Positions 21,256-34,944 are shown, numbered from the stretch's first letter. The stretch: DNA of 64,000 nucleotides from Enterobacter sp. 638 (GCF_000016325.1 NC_009436.1:3968001-4032000), one strand, 5' to 3'. Numbers and translations are program-made. The notes: generated from the sequence alone by a model not told the origin.

Positions 21256-24200
21256 TCATTGCTGTGCATCTTTGCGGGGCTGGCGAAGCACCTCGTTAAT
21301 CTGTGGTTTATCCACTGGGCCGGTAATTCGATAGCGTAGAATCGAGACTTTGCCCCACAGAGGTCCCAACACCTTACTGGCGGCGAAGACCGCAGCCCCC
21401 ACAATCGGGTTAACCACAAACGCGGCTGCCACCCCGACGGTCGCGGAGATTTCAGGTGCGACCACCGCTTCCATATTCAACTCGCGACGCACCAGATCGA
21501 CAGAGCCTTTCATAGCGATATCCGCTTCCAGACCGTCCACCAGCGTGTCATCTGTATGTAGCACACCGTCTTTAATCCACGAGGTGCTGCGAATGGAATC
21601 GTAGTAGAACCCTTCGCTGAAGGTGTCGCTAAAGTCAAAGCGCAGTTTACGCAGCAGTGCATCAAAGCTCAGCAGACGCAATATCTGTCCAGCGTGCCCG
21701 GTGCTGACATCGGCGATTTCACCTTTGCCGAGATTAACTTTCAGGATGCCGTTTAGCGACGATTCGTCCGGTTTCCACGGCTGGGCGCGCCAGTGCAAAT
21801 CGTAATTGGCATCAAAAGAGGAGCCTCTCACCGGCGTGCTGACGCCAAAGAAATCAAAGGCGCTATCCAGTTTGCTTCCCTTGATCTGACCTTTCAGGGA
21901 CGTGCGCTGTTCGCCAGGACCATTCACCCACTGACCATCAGCCGTTAAACGCCCAAAGCCCGTGTCGATGAGGCCTCCGGAGAGGCTCAGCGTATTGCCC
22001 GCGATCGCAAAGTCACCGTCAATGCGGCCATATTTTTGCCCCATCAGCCAGCACTCAGCGCAGCGCAACTGCAGATCCGGCCAGCCACTGAAGTCCACTT
22101 TTGTCACTTCGGAGAGGGGCGCAGGTATGCTGGGATCTGCTTTTGGCGAAACCGTTGTCGGGTTGTAATAAAGATAACGAATCGCAGCCTGCCACGGCGC
22201 GTTGTCGCGCATCGTCAGCGTACCGTTGATCTCACGCCCCTGCGCGTCGACTTTCGAGCCGTTCACTGTCGGTTCAGAAACAATACTGAGATTATTCCAC
22301 TGCTGTCCGCCCAGCGTTAGCGCCGGGGTACGCACGGTCACTTTTTGCGGGAACTGGGCCGCGTCACCGACATTTTGCCCGACGCCGCGATTAAACATCG
22401 CCAGCCACTCCGCACCATCCAGCGCCGGTAAATTCAGCTCTACACCCGACTGCTCAGGCAGCGGCGGGATGGTGCGGCTGTCCGTCGTCCAGATGGCGCG
22501 ATCAAGCGTCAACTTACGACCCAGGAGCCAGCGGCTGTTGAAGTGGTTTTTAGCGTCAGCGTTACCGCTTAGCGCAAAACTGTTCAGATCGCCGTCGACG
22601 TTTATTTTCATCGGCAGCGCCTCGCCCGCACGCTTGTTGAGCGGAGCCGGTAAGTGACTGCTTACATTCTTGAGATCGCCGGTGATATCGACCTTATAGC
22701 GTGCGCCAGAATGATACGGCAGATCAATGCCCACTTTGCCATCCCACGACACCGAGCCATCAATCGACTCAGCGATAGGTTTTGGCAACACATCCATTTT
22801 TGACGGCTGCCAGTTGGCATTCATATTAACGGCCACCTGATACGCTTTCTCACCCTCTGTGGTTGAGAAATCCACGTTCAGCGGCTGATTAAACCAGCTC
22901 GCCTTTAGCGGTTCACTTTTCAAATTGCCGTTCACAAAGCTGAAATTCCCGCTCAGGTTTTTCAGCGTGCTATTGAGCGGCTTGATGAACAAGCTGTTGT
23001 TATTCAGCACGACGTCGCCTTGAGCGGTCGTCTTTTCACCATCCAGAGGGATATCAAGATGCAGGCGGGCCTTCACATCGCCATCAATCTGCAACTCTTT
23101 CAACGCCGCAGCCAAGGAATCGTCCAGCGGTGTCTCTTCAAAATACGGCCCAACGGCTTTACCCGGTCCGTTGATATCCGCGTCGATCAGCAGCTTTTCT
23201 TTGGAATAATCCGGGATCACAGCGGTGAGATTACTGGCCGTCACGCCGCCCAGCGCGACGCTGTCGGTTTTCATCCACAAGCCGTCATTGAGGAAATTCA
23301 GCTCAATATTCAGGTTTTTGAGCGCTGGCCAGTCGGGCTGGAAGGCAAACGTGGCGTTACGCAGCGGGACCAGAATCTGGAACTGGCCTTCGTTATGTTT
23401 GTAAGGGAAAAGACGCGGATTCCCGCCATACACCAGCGTGGCGTTATCGGCCTGTCCGCCCTGAATCGCGCCGCTCAGGTAGTCCACCAGCGCTTTACCC
23501 ATCAGATTTTCCGGGAAATAACGCCAGGCCTGGCCACCGTCATCAGTGCTGATCCCGGCAAGAATGCCCAGCCAGGGTTCGTCGCCTTCTGGCTGCAAAT
23601 AGCGGAAATTACCCGCCGCACGGACACCCGTGGCTTTCACATCAATGTCACGCCCATCCAGCTGAAAACCTTTATCGTTTTTCAGCCAGTTGAGCGTGGC
23701 AGACCCTTTTTCAATCTCCAGAGGCGCGCGGAAAACCGTTTCGTAAGGCATTTTAGCGTCATTCATTTGCACCGTGAGTCGGCCATTTTCAACGCCGCCC
23801 TCAAGCGTCCCAGAAAAGTGTTCTGTACCGGGCAGAAGCTTCCATTGCTTCCAGGAGAGATTTTTCCAGGATGCCTGGAATCGGGTCTTTTCTGTCGCCT
23901 GCAGGGGAATATCGAGCGCCAGCTTATCAATCTGCCCGCTCGGCTGCGTGGCTTGCCAGACATCGCCCAGTGAAGCGGATATTCGGTTGGCGATTGGGCG
24001 CAGGCCTTCGAGGTCAGCCAGCTCAAGATTACTCGCACGAATACGCAGTTCATCGCTGCGCTTATTATCAACGCCACCGACTTCCTGCTCAGGGATCCAC
24101 GCCATGGTTAACGCGCCACGCGGCCAGGCTTTGCCATCCATCGTAATGCGGGTATCAGGAATAGAGAATTGCCAGTTGGCCCCCTGACGCGTGACATGTG

Positions 24201-25053
24201 CGGTCAGGTTATCGACGGACATATCATGGGATTGATTGTCGCCTTTCCACGCCGCACCACCCTGCTTGAGCCAGACATCACCCGCCGCAATATCGCCATC
24301 CGTCAGGGTGAGCCAGCCTTCAAGGCTAAAACGCGCACGCTGTAGCGCGACGTTATCCTGCATCCATTTGCCCAACCACGGCTTGACGTCGACGTCATCC
24401 GCCTGCAGCCACACGCGGCCACTGTTCAGCAAACCATTATCATCACGCAGATCCATTCGCACCTGCATGATGCCGTGTTGACCAGTCAGGCTGGAGAGAT
24501 TGACCTGTCCCTCAGCGCGGTGACGATCTTTACCGTTCAGCCAGGTAAGCTGCGGGATCGCCAGTTCTGCACGTTGACCAGACAGCGTAATAAAGCTGAT
24601 TTCACTGTCACGCAGATCGAAATGATCGAACTGGCGCAGGAACAGATCGCTGATACGGTTGGTTTCGATTCCTTTGCTGTCGCTGTTGCGCAAAGGCGTA
24701 TTGGTCAGAAACTGGAGTTGATAAAAGGTGAGATCGCGAAACTGCCAGCGCATGTGCAGCAAGCTTTGCCAGACATCCAGCGCCAGCGTGACACGTTTGA
24801 TTTTAAGATAGCCGCCGTCTGGCAGCGCGGCGTTAATGTCGCGCGCATCCAGCGTCGGGCCAAAATTTTGCCAGTTCGCGCTGAGCTGGCTGACATCCAC
24901 CGGAACGCCAGTGGCACGTTCGATTTTTGCCAGCACCTGCGGGCGCCAGCTATCCAGATGGGGCAGAACGAGGCGCAGCCCGCTCACGAGCAACGCCACA
25001 ATGACGACAAGCGTTGCCCCTGTAAGCAGTAAAATTCCTGGCAATCGCCTCAC
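21256..25053 (-). CDS. yhdP: AsmA-like envelope protein YhdP
   Basis: Large inner membrane-anchored protein of the AsmA/TamB group (DUF3971) implicated in phospholipid transport between the inner and outer membranes. One N-terminal membrane segment (about 5-30) precedes a very long periplasmic beta-rich body, with the AsmA-like C-terminus near 950-1240. The 1265 residues are within one of E. coli YhdP. It lies 42 bases downstream of rng and precedes tldD. Confidence 0.95.
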   Translation of the reverse strand: MRRLPGILLLTGATLVVIVALLVSGLRLVLPHLDSWRPQVLAKIERATGVPVDVSQLSANWQNFGPTLDARDINAALPDGGYLKIKRVTLALDVWQSLLHMRWQFRDLTFYQLQFLTNTPLRNSDSKGIETNRISDLFLRQFDHFDLRDSEISFITLSGQRAELAIPQLTWLNGKDRHRAEGQVNLSSLTGQHGIMQVRMDLRDDNGLLNSGRVWLQADDVDVKPWLGKWMQDNVALQRARFSLEGWLTLTDGDIAAGDVWLKQGGAAWKGDNQSHDMSVDNLTAHVTRQGANWQFSIPDTRITMDGKAWPRGALTMAWIPEQEVGGVDNKRSDELRIRASNLELADLEGLRPIANRISASLGDVWQATQPSGQIDKLALDIPLQATEKTRFQASWKNLSWKQWKLLPGTEHFSGTLEGGVENGRLTVQMNDAKMPYETVFRAPLEIEKGSATLNWLKNDKGFQLDGRDIDVKATGVRAAGNFRYLQPEGDEPWLGILAGISTDDGGQAWRYFPENLMGKALVDYLSGAIQGGQADNATLVYGGNPRLFPYKHNEGQFQILVPLRNATFAFQPDWPALKNLNIELNFLNDGLWMKTDSVALGGVTASNLTAVIPDYSKEKLLIDADINGPGKAVGPYFEETPLDDSLAAALKELQIDGDVKARLHLDIPLDGEKTTAQGDVVLNNNSLFIKPLNSTLKNLSGNFSFVNGNLKSEPLKASWFNQPLNVDFSTTEGEKAYQVAVNMNANWQPSKMDVLPKPIAESIDGSVSWDGKVGIDLPYHSGARYKVDITGDLKNVSSHLPAPLNKRAGEALPMKINVDGDLNSFALSGNADAKNHFNSRWLLGRKLTLDRAIWTTDSRTIPPLPEQSGVELNLPALDGAEWLAMFNRGVGQNVGDAAQFPQKVTVRTPALTLGGQQWNNLSIVSEPTVNGSKVDAQGREINGTLTMRDNAPWQAAIRYLYYNPTTVSPKADPSIPAPLSEVTKVDFSGWPDLQLRCAECWLMGQKYGRIDGDFAIAGNTLSLSGGLIDTGFGRLTADGQWVNGPGEQRTSLKGQIKGSKLDSAFDFFGVSTPVRGSSFDANYDLHWRAQPWKPDESSLNGILKVNLGKGEIADVSTGHAGQILRLLSFDALLRKLRFDFSDTFSEGFYYDSIRSTSWIKDGVLHTDDTLVDGLEADIAMKGSVDLVRRELNMEAVVAPEISATVGVAAAFVVNPIVGAAVFAASKVLGPLWGKVSILRYRITGPVDKPQINEVLRQPRKDAQQ

Positions 25054-25095
25054 GCATCTCTCCTTGTCAGCCGTTCTCTTGCAGCGTCGCTGCGT

Positions 25096-26565
25096 TTACA
25101 TCATTACCACATCAAACTGCTGCTGATTATAGAGCGGCTCAATTTGCACTTTGACCTGTTTGCCGACAAAGATTTCCACTTCCGCCAACGCGTGGGACTC
25201 TTCGCCTTTCAGTGCTTCTGCCACCGCAGGGGAAGCATAGACCAGAAAACGATCGGAGTCGTAGGCGTGATGAACGCGAACGATTTCACGCATGATTTCA
25301 TAACAGACGGTTTCGACGGATTTGACCGTGCCGCGCCCGTTACAGGTCGGGCATACGTTGCACAACACATGCTCGACGCTTTCGCGCGTGCGCTTGCGGG
25401 TCATCTCCACCAGGCCAAGCTGCGAGAAACCATTAATACTGGTTTTGACACGATCTTTACTCAGCGCCTGCTCCAGGGAATGCAGGACGCGACGACGGTG
25501 ATCTTCATTACTCATATCGATAAAGTCGATGATGATAATGCCGCCGAGATTGCGCAGGCGCAGCTGGCGTGCAATCGCCTGGGTCGCTTCAATATTGGTA
25601 TTGAAAATCGTGTCGTCAAGATTGCGGTGACCAACAAACGCGCCGGTGTTGATATCAACGGTGGTCATCGCTTCGGTCTGATCGATGATCAGATAGCCGC
25701 CCGATTTCAGCTCGACTTTGCGCTCCAGCGCGCGCTGGATTTCGTTTTCGACATCAAAGAGATCGAAAATCGGCTGACGGCCAGAATAGTGTTCCAGCAG
25801 GCCCGGCATCTCAGGGATGTATTCGGCAGTAAATTCCAGCAATGCATCGTACGTCAGACGAGAGTCGACGCGAATTCTGTCGAGCTGCGCATCGGCAAAA
25901 TCGCGCAACACGCGTTGGGCCAGCGCCAACTCGCCATACAACTGATAACGGGTCTGGTTGCGCTTTTTACGCTCCATCACTTTAGTCCAGACGCGTTTCA
26001 GATAGGCCGCATCGGAGGCAAGATCCTCTTCGCTGATCCCTTCTGCCGCAGTACGGATAATGAAACCGCCCTGCTCATCGCAATACGCGCCGACCACCTT
26101 TTTCAGGCGCTCGCGCTCGTCTTCACTCTCAATACGCTGAGAAACGCCTACGTGCGAGGCACCCGGCATAAAGACCAGATAGCGTGAAGGTAAAGTGATG
26201 TCAGTTGTGAGACGCGCGCCTTTGGTGCCGAGCGGGTCTTTCACCACTTGCACCATTAAATCCTGGCCCTGACGGACCAGTTCGGAGATATCACGAACGG
26301 TAAATTGCTTTTGCTCTTCGCCCGCCACACATTCGGTATGGGGCATGATGTCTGAGGCATGCAGAAACGCCGCTTTATCAAGACCAATATCTACAAATGC
26401 CGCCTGCATACCCGGTAGTACACGACTGACACGACCTTTGTAGATATTGCCTACTATTCCGCGTCGCGCTTCGCGCTCAATATGAATTTCCTGAAGAATG
26501 CCGCCATCTATATAGGCCACTCGAGTTTCCGATGGCGTTACGTTAACCAACAGTTCAGCCGTCAT
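25096..26565 (-). CDS. rng: Ribonuclease G
   Basis: Endoribonuclease of the RNase E/G family that matures the 5' end of 16S rRNA and degrades some mRNAs. An S1-like RNA-binding domain covers about residues 35-125, the catalytic aspartates lie in [10 protein letters not shown] and IIIDFIDM, and the zinc-link cysteines are in CPTCNGRG. The ATG at 26565 (MTAELLVN) gives 489 residues, equal to E. coli. It overlaps the end of yhdE by 11 bases. Confidence 0.96.
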   Translation of the reverse strand: MTAELLVNVTPSETRVAYIDGGILQEIHIEREARRGIVGNIYKGRVSRVLPGMQAAFVDIGLDKAAFLHASDIMPHTECVAGEEQKQFTVRDISELVRQGQDLMVQVVKDPLGTKGARLTTDITLPSRYLVFMPGASHVGVSQRIESEDERERLKKVVGAYCDEQGGFIIRTAAEGISEEDLASDAAYLKRVWTKVMERKKRNQTRYQLYGELALAQRVLRDFADAQLDRIRVDSRLTYDALLEFTAEYIPEMPGLLEHYSGRQPIFDLFDVENEIQRALERKVELKSGGYLIIDQTEAMTTVDINTGAFVGHRNLDDTIFNTNIEATQAIARQLRLRNLGGIIIIDFIDMSNEDHRRRVLHSLEQALSKDRVKTSINGFSQLGLVEMTRKRTRESVEHVLCNVCPTCNGRGTVKSVETVCYEIMREIVRVHHAYDSDRFLVYASPAVAEALKGEESHALAEVEIFVGKQVKVQIEPLYNQQQFDVVMM

Positions 26566-27148
26566 AATTATCCCTTCCCTCACGCAGTGAGTTAAAATTG
26601 CTTAGCAACTCATACGTTTCCACCAGCGGTAAGCCGACTACGGCGTGATAGCTGCCATTGATCTTCCTGACAAAACAGCCACCCAGCCCTTGAATACCGT
26701 ATGCACCTGCTTTATCCATAGGTTCACCGCTGGCGATATACCCGGCGATTTCCTCATCGGTAAGCACTCTGAATGTGACGTCCGTAACCACCAGGCAATC
26801 CAGCACGTTCTGGCTGTCCGCCAGCGCAACCGCTGTCATCACCTGATGCGTCTGCCCGGATAATTTACGCAGCATGCGTGCCGCATGTTCAGCGTCACGC
26901 GGTTTCTCGAGAACTTCACCGTTAAAAATCACGATGGTATCTGCCCCCAGCACCGGTAAGTCTCGCGGCGTTTGTGCCACACCGGCCTGCGCTTTTTCTC
27001 GCGCCAGACGAGACACATACTGCTGCGCGCTTTCGCCTTCGGCCCGTTTTTCTTCAATACCGGTGACGATACGTTCAAAAGAGACACCCAACTGAGTGAG
27101 GAGCTCCTGACGGCGCGGGGAACCAGAGGCAAGATATAAAGACGTCAT
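26555..27148 (-). CDS. yhdE: Maf-like nucleoside triphosphate pyrophosphatase YhdE
   Basis: House-cleaning pyrophosphatase of the Maf family; E. coli YhdE hydrolyses dTTP and UTP. The 197 residues begin with the family motif [11 protein letters not shown] and contain VLGADTIV and the KAGAYGIQG segment. It lies nine bases downstream of mreD and overlaps rng by 11 bases, so mreBCD-yhdE-rng forms a co-directional run. Confidence 0.95.
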   Translation of the reverse strand: MTSLYLASGSPRRQELLTQLGVSFERIVTGIEEKRAEGESAQQYVSRLAREKAQAGVAQTPRDLPVLGADTIVIFNGEVLEKPRDAEHAARMLRKLSGQTHQVMTAVALADSQNVLDCLVVTDVTFRVLTDEEIAGYIASGEPMDKAGAYGIQGLGGCFVRKINGSYHAVVGLPLVETYELLSNFNSLREGRDNYDG

Positions 27149-27157
27149 AGAAACCTT

Positions 27158-28662
<1,505 letters not shown>

Positions 28663-28690
28663 AGGCTATGCGTATTCTCGCGTCAGAGAG

Positions 28691-28714
28691 AAAGGGTAGC
28701 AACCGCTACCCTTT
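28691..28714 (-). terminator. Attenuator-like hairpin between mreB and mreC
   Basis: Perfect ten-base-pair stem (28691-28700 with 28705-28714) with a four-base loop in the 61-base gap. On the minus strand it is followed by a pyrimidine stretch (TTTCTCTCTGA), not a clean U-run. It would reduce readthrough and help mreB mRNA outnumber mreCD, in line with the high MreB level known in E. coli. Confidence 0.65.
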
Positions 28715-28723
28715 CACACCCGA

Positions 28724-29812
<1,089 letters not shown>

Positions 29813-30048
29813 TTACTTTACCAACCACACGCAGCAGCGACAAGGCGCAAAAATCATCTGCTACGGTGAAAATTAGTGCAGCACGTTTCCTAATGTTACA
29901 AATGTATCACCTGATTCCATCAGGGCTGAGTCAACAGCTGCGTCCCTCACTTCCATTTGCAACACTCAAGGTCGTTCACTGGCGTTTTGCTCGTCATACT
30001 CAAAGCCACAGGCGCGATATTCTACGTGAAAACAAATTAAACGGCAGG

Positions 30049-31989
30049 TCAAACAGAGTATCTTTGCAAATATTTTTTCACATTGCTGTCAAGCGGCTGA
30101 GAGGACGCAATAAAATCTCCTTGACCACCCGCCACACCGCGCTCCGTCAACATCTGCCATTCACTCCGTGAACGTATGCCCGTGGCGAAGACTTGCGTCT
30201 GCGTACCCTTGCAGGCTTCGACCAGACTCTGAACCAAAAGCTGGTTTTCTGCTCGCTTTTCAATATTCCTGACCAGCCCCGGGTGCAGCTTCAAAAGTTC
30301 GACATCCAATTCTTTGATCCAGCTGGTACTGACCAGGGTTAAACCCGCTTGTGTCACCGCGATGCGTACGCCAAGCGCATTCATCAAACGGACCACAGGC
30401 TGTAAGCGGCTGATATGTTGACAGACATCTGCCTCTGCAAGTTCAAAAATAATACGTTTACGTTGCGATTTTTCGCATTGCATTAAAACATCACGCAGCC
30501 AGCGTTGAAAACGCGGGCGAATCAGCGACTCAACCGTAACCTGTAATGCCAGATTTTCTTCAGGCCAGAAAGATAAAAATGGGATAAGGCGCGTGATTTG
30601 TTGACGGTCGTATTCTTCAGAGAGACCAAACTGTAACACCATCGGCAGATATTCGGCCGAAATGACCTCTTCGGTGCCGTCGAAGATGCGACACATTAAT
30701 TCGCGGTGATGAACCTGCCCGTTTCGCAGAACCGCTGGCTTCTGATAAATTCGGGGTCCGCCTCGGCTCAGCATTTGCTCAATAAGTGTACGCCAACGTA
30801 CGTTTCCGCGCCCTTTTTCTGGCAGAGAATCATCATAAATCGCCCAGCTATTTGCCCCCTGCAGCACAGCGTTGCGCGTTGCCGCTTCGGCATGCTCCAT
30901 GACCTGTTGAGTCTGCTGCCCGCCACGCCATGCGCAAATCCCAATATGGACCATATCATCACGATCGAGCATTTTGGTCTGCGGCAGCGCATCAACCGCT
31001 TTCAGTAACTGACTGGCGATACTTTCTGACTCTTTCAGCGTGCGATGCGGTAACAGTACGGCAAAATCGCTGCGGTGATAGCGCGCCAGTAACGCGCCGG
31101 GGTAGCGCATAATAAATGTCGATAACAGATTAATGAGCGTGAAGAGGTGATCTTCTGCCACCGAGCGGCCCCAGGTATCGCGCAGCAAATCGAAATCGGG
31201 CAGGCGAATAATCATCACCACCCCATGCGTGCCGACCTTTTCGGGATCTTCCAGCAGCGTTCCCAGTTGATTATCAAAGAAAAGCCGGTTGTTTAGACCG
31301 GTTTTATTATCCTGAGCGGCATAGGATCGAATCAGCGTATCCATCCGGCTGCGCTGTTCGCTGGCAAACTGAATTTCAGAGAGCAACACATCAAGCGCAC
31401 TGCTGGTACGCGACGGCCATTCATAGACAGAGCCGCGCACTTTCGCGCCTCGCTCACCGTTTAAAATGCGCAGGGATCGCGATTCCAGCAGCTCCTGCCC
31501 CGAAAGCTGGCGTCGCAGCCAGCGCACCGCCAGAAAAATCAGGATCACCATAAAGCCCACCGCGAAGGTCAGCGGCGCGGTAGTCATCAGCGAACGGAAA
31601 TAATTGGCCATCGGGTCCTGATAGACCAATCGGATAGACGTGCCTGGGCTTTTTAATGATTGCACCGTGAGCTCGCGGTACTGCGGGAGCGTGCCCGCCG
31701 GGCGATAGCTACTTTGGCGTGCATGGCTGAGGACGACTTTATTCCCCTGCAGGATGTCGATGTGGACGATATCGACCGGCACCATAAGTTCATCAAGCTG
31801 CTGCGAAAGCGCGGGAAGAGTTGATGTCACGAGCCGCGTGTCGATGACGGACGCGACCGATTGCACGCGATTCGTTAGCTTGTCCTGAATGGCGTTATAA
31901 AAGCTGAGCGAACAGCCTATCAGGGTGACAAATATGGTTAACCCCGTCAGCAACGTAATAAAAGCCGAAAATTTCGTCGTTAATCGCAT
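30049..31989 (-). CDS. csrD: RNase E specificity factor CsrD
   Basis: Membrane protein that promotes RNase E decay of the CsrB and CsrC small RNAs and so controls CsrA activity. There are two membrane segments (about 8-28 and 135-155) around a periplasmic region, then a HAMP-like stretch and GGDEF and EAL domains. Both catalytic motifs are degenerate: HRSDF replaces GGDEF and ELM replaces EAL, as expected for CsrD, which does not make or cleave c-di-GMP. The ATG at 31989 (MRLTTKFSAF) gives 646 residues, the E. coli length. Confidence 0.95.
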   Translation of the reverse strand: MRLTTKFSAFITLLTGLTIFVTLIGCSLSFYNAIQDKLTNRVQSVASVIDTRLVTSTLPALSQQLDELMVPVDIVHIDILQGNKVVLSHARQSSYRPAGTLPQYRELTVQSLKSPGTSIRLVYQDPMANYFRSLMTTAPLTFAVGFMVILIFLAVRWLRRQLSGQELLESRSLRILNGERGAKVRGSVYEWPSRTSSALDVLLSEIQFASEQRSRMDTLIRSYAAQDNKTGLNNRLFFDNQLGTLLEDPEKVGTHGVVMIIRLPDFDLLRDTWGRSVAEDHLFTLINLLSTFIMRYPGALLARYHRSDFAVLLPHRTLKESESIASQLLKAVDALPQTKMLDRDDMVHIGICAWRGGQQTQQVMEHAEAATRNAVLQGANSWAIYDDSLPEKGRGNVRWRTLIEQMLSRGGPRIYQKPAVLRNGQVHHRELMCRIFDGTEEVISAEYLPMVLQFGLSEEYDRQQITRLIPFLSFWPEENLALQVTVESLIRPRFQRWLRDVLMQCEKSQRKRIIFELAEADVCQHISRLQPVVRLMNALGVRIAVTQAGLTLVSTSWIKELDVELLKLHPGLVRNIEKRAENQLLVQSLVEACKGTQTQVFATGIRSRSEWQMLTERGVAGGQGDFIASSQPLDSNVKKYLQRYSV

Positions 31990-32172
31990 CCTTGAGATTA
32001 CTCCGCTGGTTGATGGGGGGCGAGTGAGCACTAACTTGCATGTCTAGTGCGGCATACTAGCAAACCTGATATATCTGGCAATTTATTGCGTTAAATCGGC
32101 ATAGCGTTTCAATGAGCGAGTATAGTCTTCAGAAATTATTTTCCAATCACCATGCTTACTGAGGATACCTGT

Positions 32173-33147
32173 ATGCAGGCATTGATCTTAGAACAACAAG
32201 ACGGCAAAACCCTGGCTTCGGTTCAATCCATCGAGGCTACCCGCCTGCCCGAAGGCGACGTCACCGTTGACATTGACTGGTCCAGCCTGAATTACAAGGA
32301 CGCGCTCGCCATTACTGGCAAAGGTAAAATCATCCGAAACTTTCCGATGGTTCCTGGAATCGACTTTTCGGGTCATGTTCACGCGAGTGAAGATCCGCGT
32401 TTCCACGTTGGGCAGCAGGTGCTGTTAACGGGCTGGGGCGTGGGTGAAAACCATTGGGGTGGACTGGCCGCGCAAGCCCGCGTCAAAGGCGACTGGCTGG
32501 TGCCAATGCCAAAAGGCATGGATGGTCGCAAAGCGATGATCATCGGTACGGCTGGCTTTACCGCGATGCTGTGCGTGATGGCGCTGGAAGACGCGGGAAT
32601 TCGCCCCGAATCAGGTGAAATCGTGGTAACCGGTGCAAGTGGCGGCGTAGGCAGTACCGCCGTTACTCTGCTGCACAAATTAGGCTATCAGGTCGCTGCC
32701 GTTTCCGGTCGCGAAAGCACGCATGATTACCTGCGTTCACTCGGTGCAAACCGCATTCTGGGCCGCGAAGAGTTCGCTGAAACCCGCCCGCTGGAAAAAC
32801 AAATCTGGGCAGGCGCGGTGGATACCGTGGGCGACAAAGTGCTGGCAAAATTACTGGCGCAGATGAACTACGGCGGATGTGTTGCCGCTTGCGGTCTGGC
32901 GGGTGGTTTTGCACTGCCAACTACCGTCATGCCATTTATTCTGCGTAATGTGCGTCTGCAAGGTGTGGATTCCGTGATGACACCAGCAGCACGCCGCACA
33001 CAGGCCTGGGAACGACTGGTCCGTGACTTACCTGAATCGTTCTACACCCAAAGCGCAACTGAAATCCGTCTCGAACAGGCACCTGAATTTGCCGAAAAAA
33101 TCATGAACAACCAGTTCCATGGCCGTGCGCTGGTCAAGATTGCCTAA
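32173..33147 (+). CDS. acuI: Acrylyl-CoA reductase AcuI (YhdH)
   Basis: Zinc-free medium-chain dehydrogenase that reduces acryloyl-CoA with NADPH, protecting against this toxic electrophile. The nucleotide-binding motif GASGGVGSTAV lies near residue 155. The ATG at 32173 (MQALILEQQDG) gives 324 residues, equal to E. coli. The frame starts seven codons earlier at 32152 but lacks family support. Confidence 0.94.
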   Translation: MQALILEQQDGKTLASVQSIEATRLPEGDVTVDIDWSSLNYKDALAITGKGKIIRNFPMVPGIDFSGHVHASEDPRFHVGQQVLLTGWGVGENHWGGLAAQARVKGDWLVPMPKGMDGRKAMIIGTAGFTAMLCVMALEDAGIRPESGEIVVTGASGGVGSTAVTLLHKLGYQVAAVSGRESTHDYLRSLGANRILGREEFAETRPLEKQIWAGAVDTVGDKVLAKLLAQMNYGGCVAACGLAGGFALPTTVMPFILRNVRLQGVDSVMTPAARRTQAWERLVRDLPESFYTQSATEIRLEQAPEFAEKIMNNQFHGRALVKIA

Positions 33148-33224
33148 TCTTCAAATTTTCGTGACATATTCGCGATAACCTCACTCCTCCGTCATGCTTA
33201 TAAAAACGCATGACGGAGAGTGCC

Positions 33225-34226
33225 ATGAAAACCAGAAAACTGACGGAAGCCGACGTAACGTCCGAATCTGTCTTTATGTTACAGCGCCGCCAGATCCTCA
33301 AGATGCTCGGTATCAGCGCCACCGCGCTTTCCCTTTCCCCCACCGCTCATGCCGACTTGCTTGATTGGTTTAAAGGCAATGACCGCCCCAAAGCCCCCTC
33401 CGGGCAGCCGCTGGATTTTACCCAGCCCGCACAATGGCAGAATAAACTGGCGCTGACGCCGGAAGATAAAGTCACCGGTTACAACAATTTTTATGAATTT
33501 GGCCTGGATAAAGCGGATCCTGCCGCCAACGCAGGCAGTATGAAAACCGATCCATGGACGCTCAAAATCGACGGTGAAGTGGCAAAACCACTGACGCTGG
33601 ATCATCACGATTTAACCACCCGATTCCCACTGGAAGAGCGCATCTACCGCATGCGCTGCGTCGAAGCCTGGTCGATGGTGGTGCCATGGGTTGGCTTCCC
33701 GCTGCATAAATTGCTGGCGCTGGTTGAGCCCACCAGCAATGCAAAATATGTCTCTTTCCAGACGCTCTACTCGCCGGAGCAGATGCCGGGACAAAAAGAC
33801 CGGTTTATCGGCGGTGGTCTGGAGTATCCCTACGTGGAAGGGCTTCGTCTGGATGAGGCCATGCACCCTCTGACGCTGCTGACCGTAGGCATTTATGGCA
33901 AAGCGCTCCCGCCGCAAAACGGCGCGCCTATCCGCTTAACCGTGCCGTGGAAATACGGCTTTAAGGGCATCAAATCGATTGTCAGCATCAAACTGACGCG
34001 CGAGCGCCCGCCTACGACGTGGAATTTGGCCGCCCCTGACGAATATGGATTTCTTGCGAATGTGAATCCTCACGTCGATCACCCTCGCTGGTCGCAGGCT
34101 ACGGAGCGTTTTATCGGATCCGGCGGTGCGCTGGATGTGAAACGCCAGCCGACATTGCTGTTTAACGGCTACGCGGATCAGGTCGCGTCTCTCTATCGGG
34201 GCATCAACTTGCGGGAGAATTTCTAA
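33225..34226 (+). CDS. msrP: Protein-methionine-sulfoxide reductase catalytic subunit MsrP
   Basis: Periplasmic molybdenum-pterin enzyme (formerly YedY) that repairs oxidised methionine in envelope proteins. It has a twin-arginine signal ([11 protein letters not shown] at 21-31) with likely cleavage after AHA, and the molybdenum-ligating cysteine in [15 protein letters not shown] six bases upstream supports the ATG at 33225 over the ATG at 33210; the protein is 333 residues (E. coli 334). Directly followed by msrQ. In E. coli K-12 this pair lies elsewhere, next to hprRS. Confidence 0.95.
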   Translation: MKTRKLTEADVTSESVFMLQRRQILKMLGISATALSLSPTAHADLLDWFKGNDRPKAPSGQPLDFTQPAQWQNKLALTPEDKVTGYNNFYEFGLDKADPAANAGSMKTDPWTLKIDGEVAKPLTLDHHDLTTRFPLEERIYRMRCVEAWSMVVPWVGFPLHKLLALVEPTSNAKYVSFQTLYSPEQMPGQKDRFIGGGLEYPYVEGLRLDEAMHPLTLLTVGIYGKALPPQNGAPIRLTVPWKYGFKGIKSIVSIKLTRERPPTTWNLAAPDEYGFLANVNPHVDHPRWSQATERFIGSGGALDVKRQPTLLFNGYADQVASLYRGINLRENF

Positions 34227-34826
34227 GTGCGTTTAACCGCAAAGCAGATTACCTGGCTAAAGGTGATTTTACACCTTGCCGGTTTGCTTCCTTTTATATG
34301 GCTATTCTGGGCGGCCAGTCAGGGCTATTTCAGCGCCGATCCGGCCAAAGATATCCAACATTTTACCGGTAGGATGGCTCTGAAATTTTTGTTGGCCAGC
34401 TTGCTGATTTCACCCCTGGCGCGCTACGCTAAACAGCCGTTATTGATCCGCACTCGCCGCCTTTTAGGCTTGTGGTGTTTTGCCTGGGCAACGCTCCATC
34501 TGACCAGTTACGCACTGCTGGAACTGGGGATTAACAATCTGGCATTGCTCGGAAGCGAGCTCATATCGCGTCCTTATTTAACGCTAGGTATTGTAAGTTG
34601 GGTCATATTGTTCGCGCTGACGTTAACCTCAACGCAATATGCGCAGCGAAAACTGGGCAGACGCTGGCAATTTTTGCATAACTTCGTCTATCTCGTTGCG
34701 ATCCTGACGCCGATACATTACCTGTGGTCAGTGAAGATTTTATCACCCCAACCTGTCATCTATGCTTTGCTCGCACTCGGGCTTCTGGCATGGCGTTACA
34801 AGAAGTTCCGCCAGTGGTGGCGATAG
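34227..34826 (+). CDS. msrQ: Heme-binding membrane subunit MsrQ
   Basis: Inner membrane b-type cytochrome (formerly YedZ) that passes electrons from the respiratory chain to MsrP. The 199 residues contain about six membrane segments and heme-ligand histidines such as those in [10 protein letters not shown] and [15 protein letters not shown]. It starts with GTG immediately after the msrP stop codon, so the two are translationally coupled. Its function depends on the upstream gene. Confidence 0.94.
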   Translation: MRLTAKQITWLKVILHLAGLLPFIWLFWAASQGYFSADPAKDIQHFTGRMALKFLLASLLISPLARYAKQPLLIRTRRLLGLWCFAWATLHLTSYALLELGINNLALLGSELISRPYLTLGIVSWVILFALTLTSTQYAQRKLGRRWQFLHNFVYLVAILTPIHYLWSVKILSPQPVIYALLALGLLAWRYKKFRQWWR

Positions 34827-34860
34827 TCCGCTAAACTGTGCGTTTTCCCGCAGAAACCCT

Positions 34861-34894
34861 ATCAACCGCGAATCTTTTTAGCTTTGCGGTTGAT
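34861..34894 (+). terminator. Inverted repeat after msrQ, weak terminator
   Basis: Nine-base-pair stem (34861-34869 with 34886-34894) with a 16-base loop, no clean T-run after it. It may end the msrPQ mRNA or lie in the leader of aroQ-accBC. Confidence 0.4.
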
Positions 34895-34944
34895 AATCTT
34901 CCCTGATAAGACCAGTATTTAGCTGCCAAATGCTACGAAATCGT

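Noticed and set aside
25144..26187. 347-codon open frame on the plus strand opposite rng
   Set aside because: Antisense to ribonuclease G, no ribosome binding site and no domain pattern; explained by codon use of the real gene.
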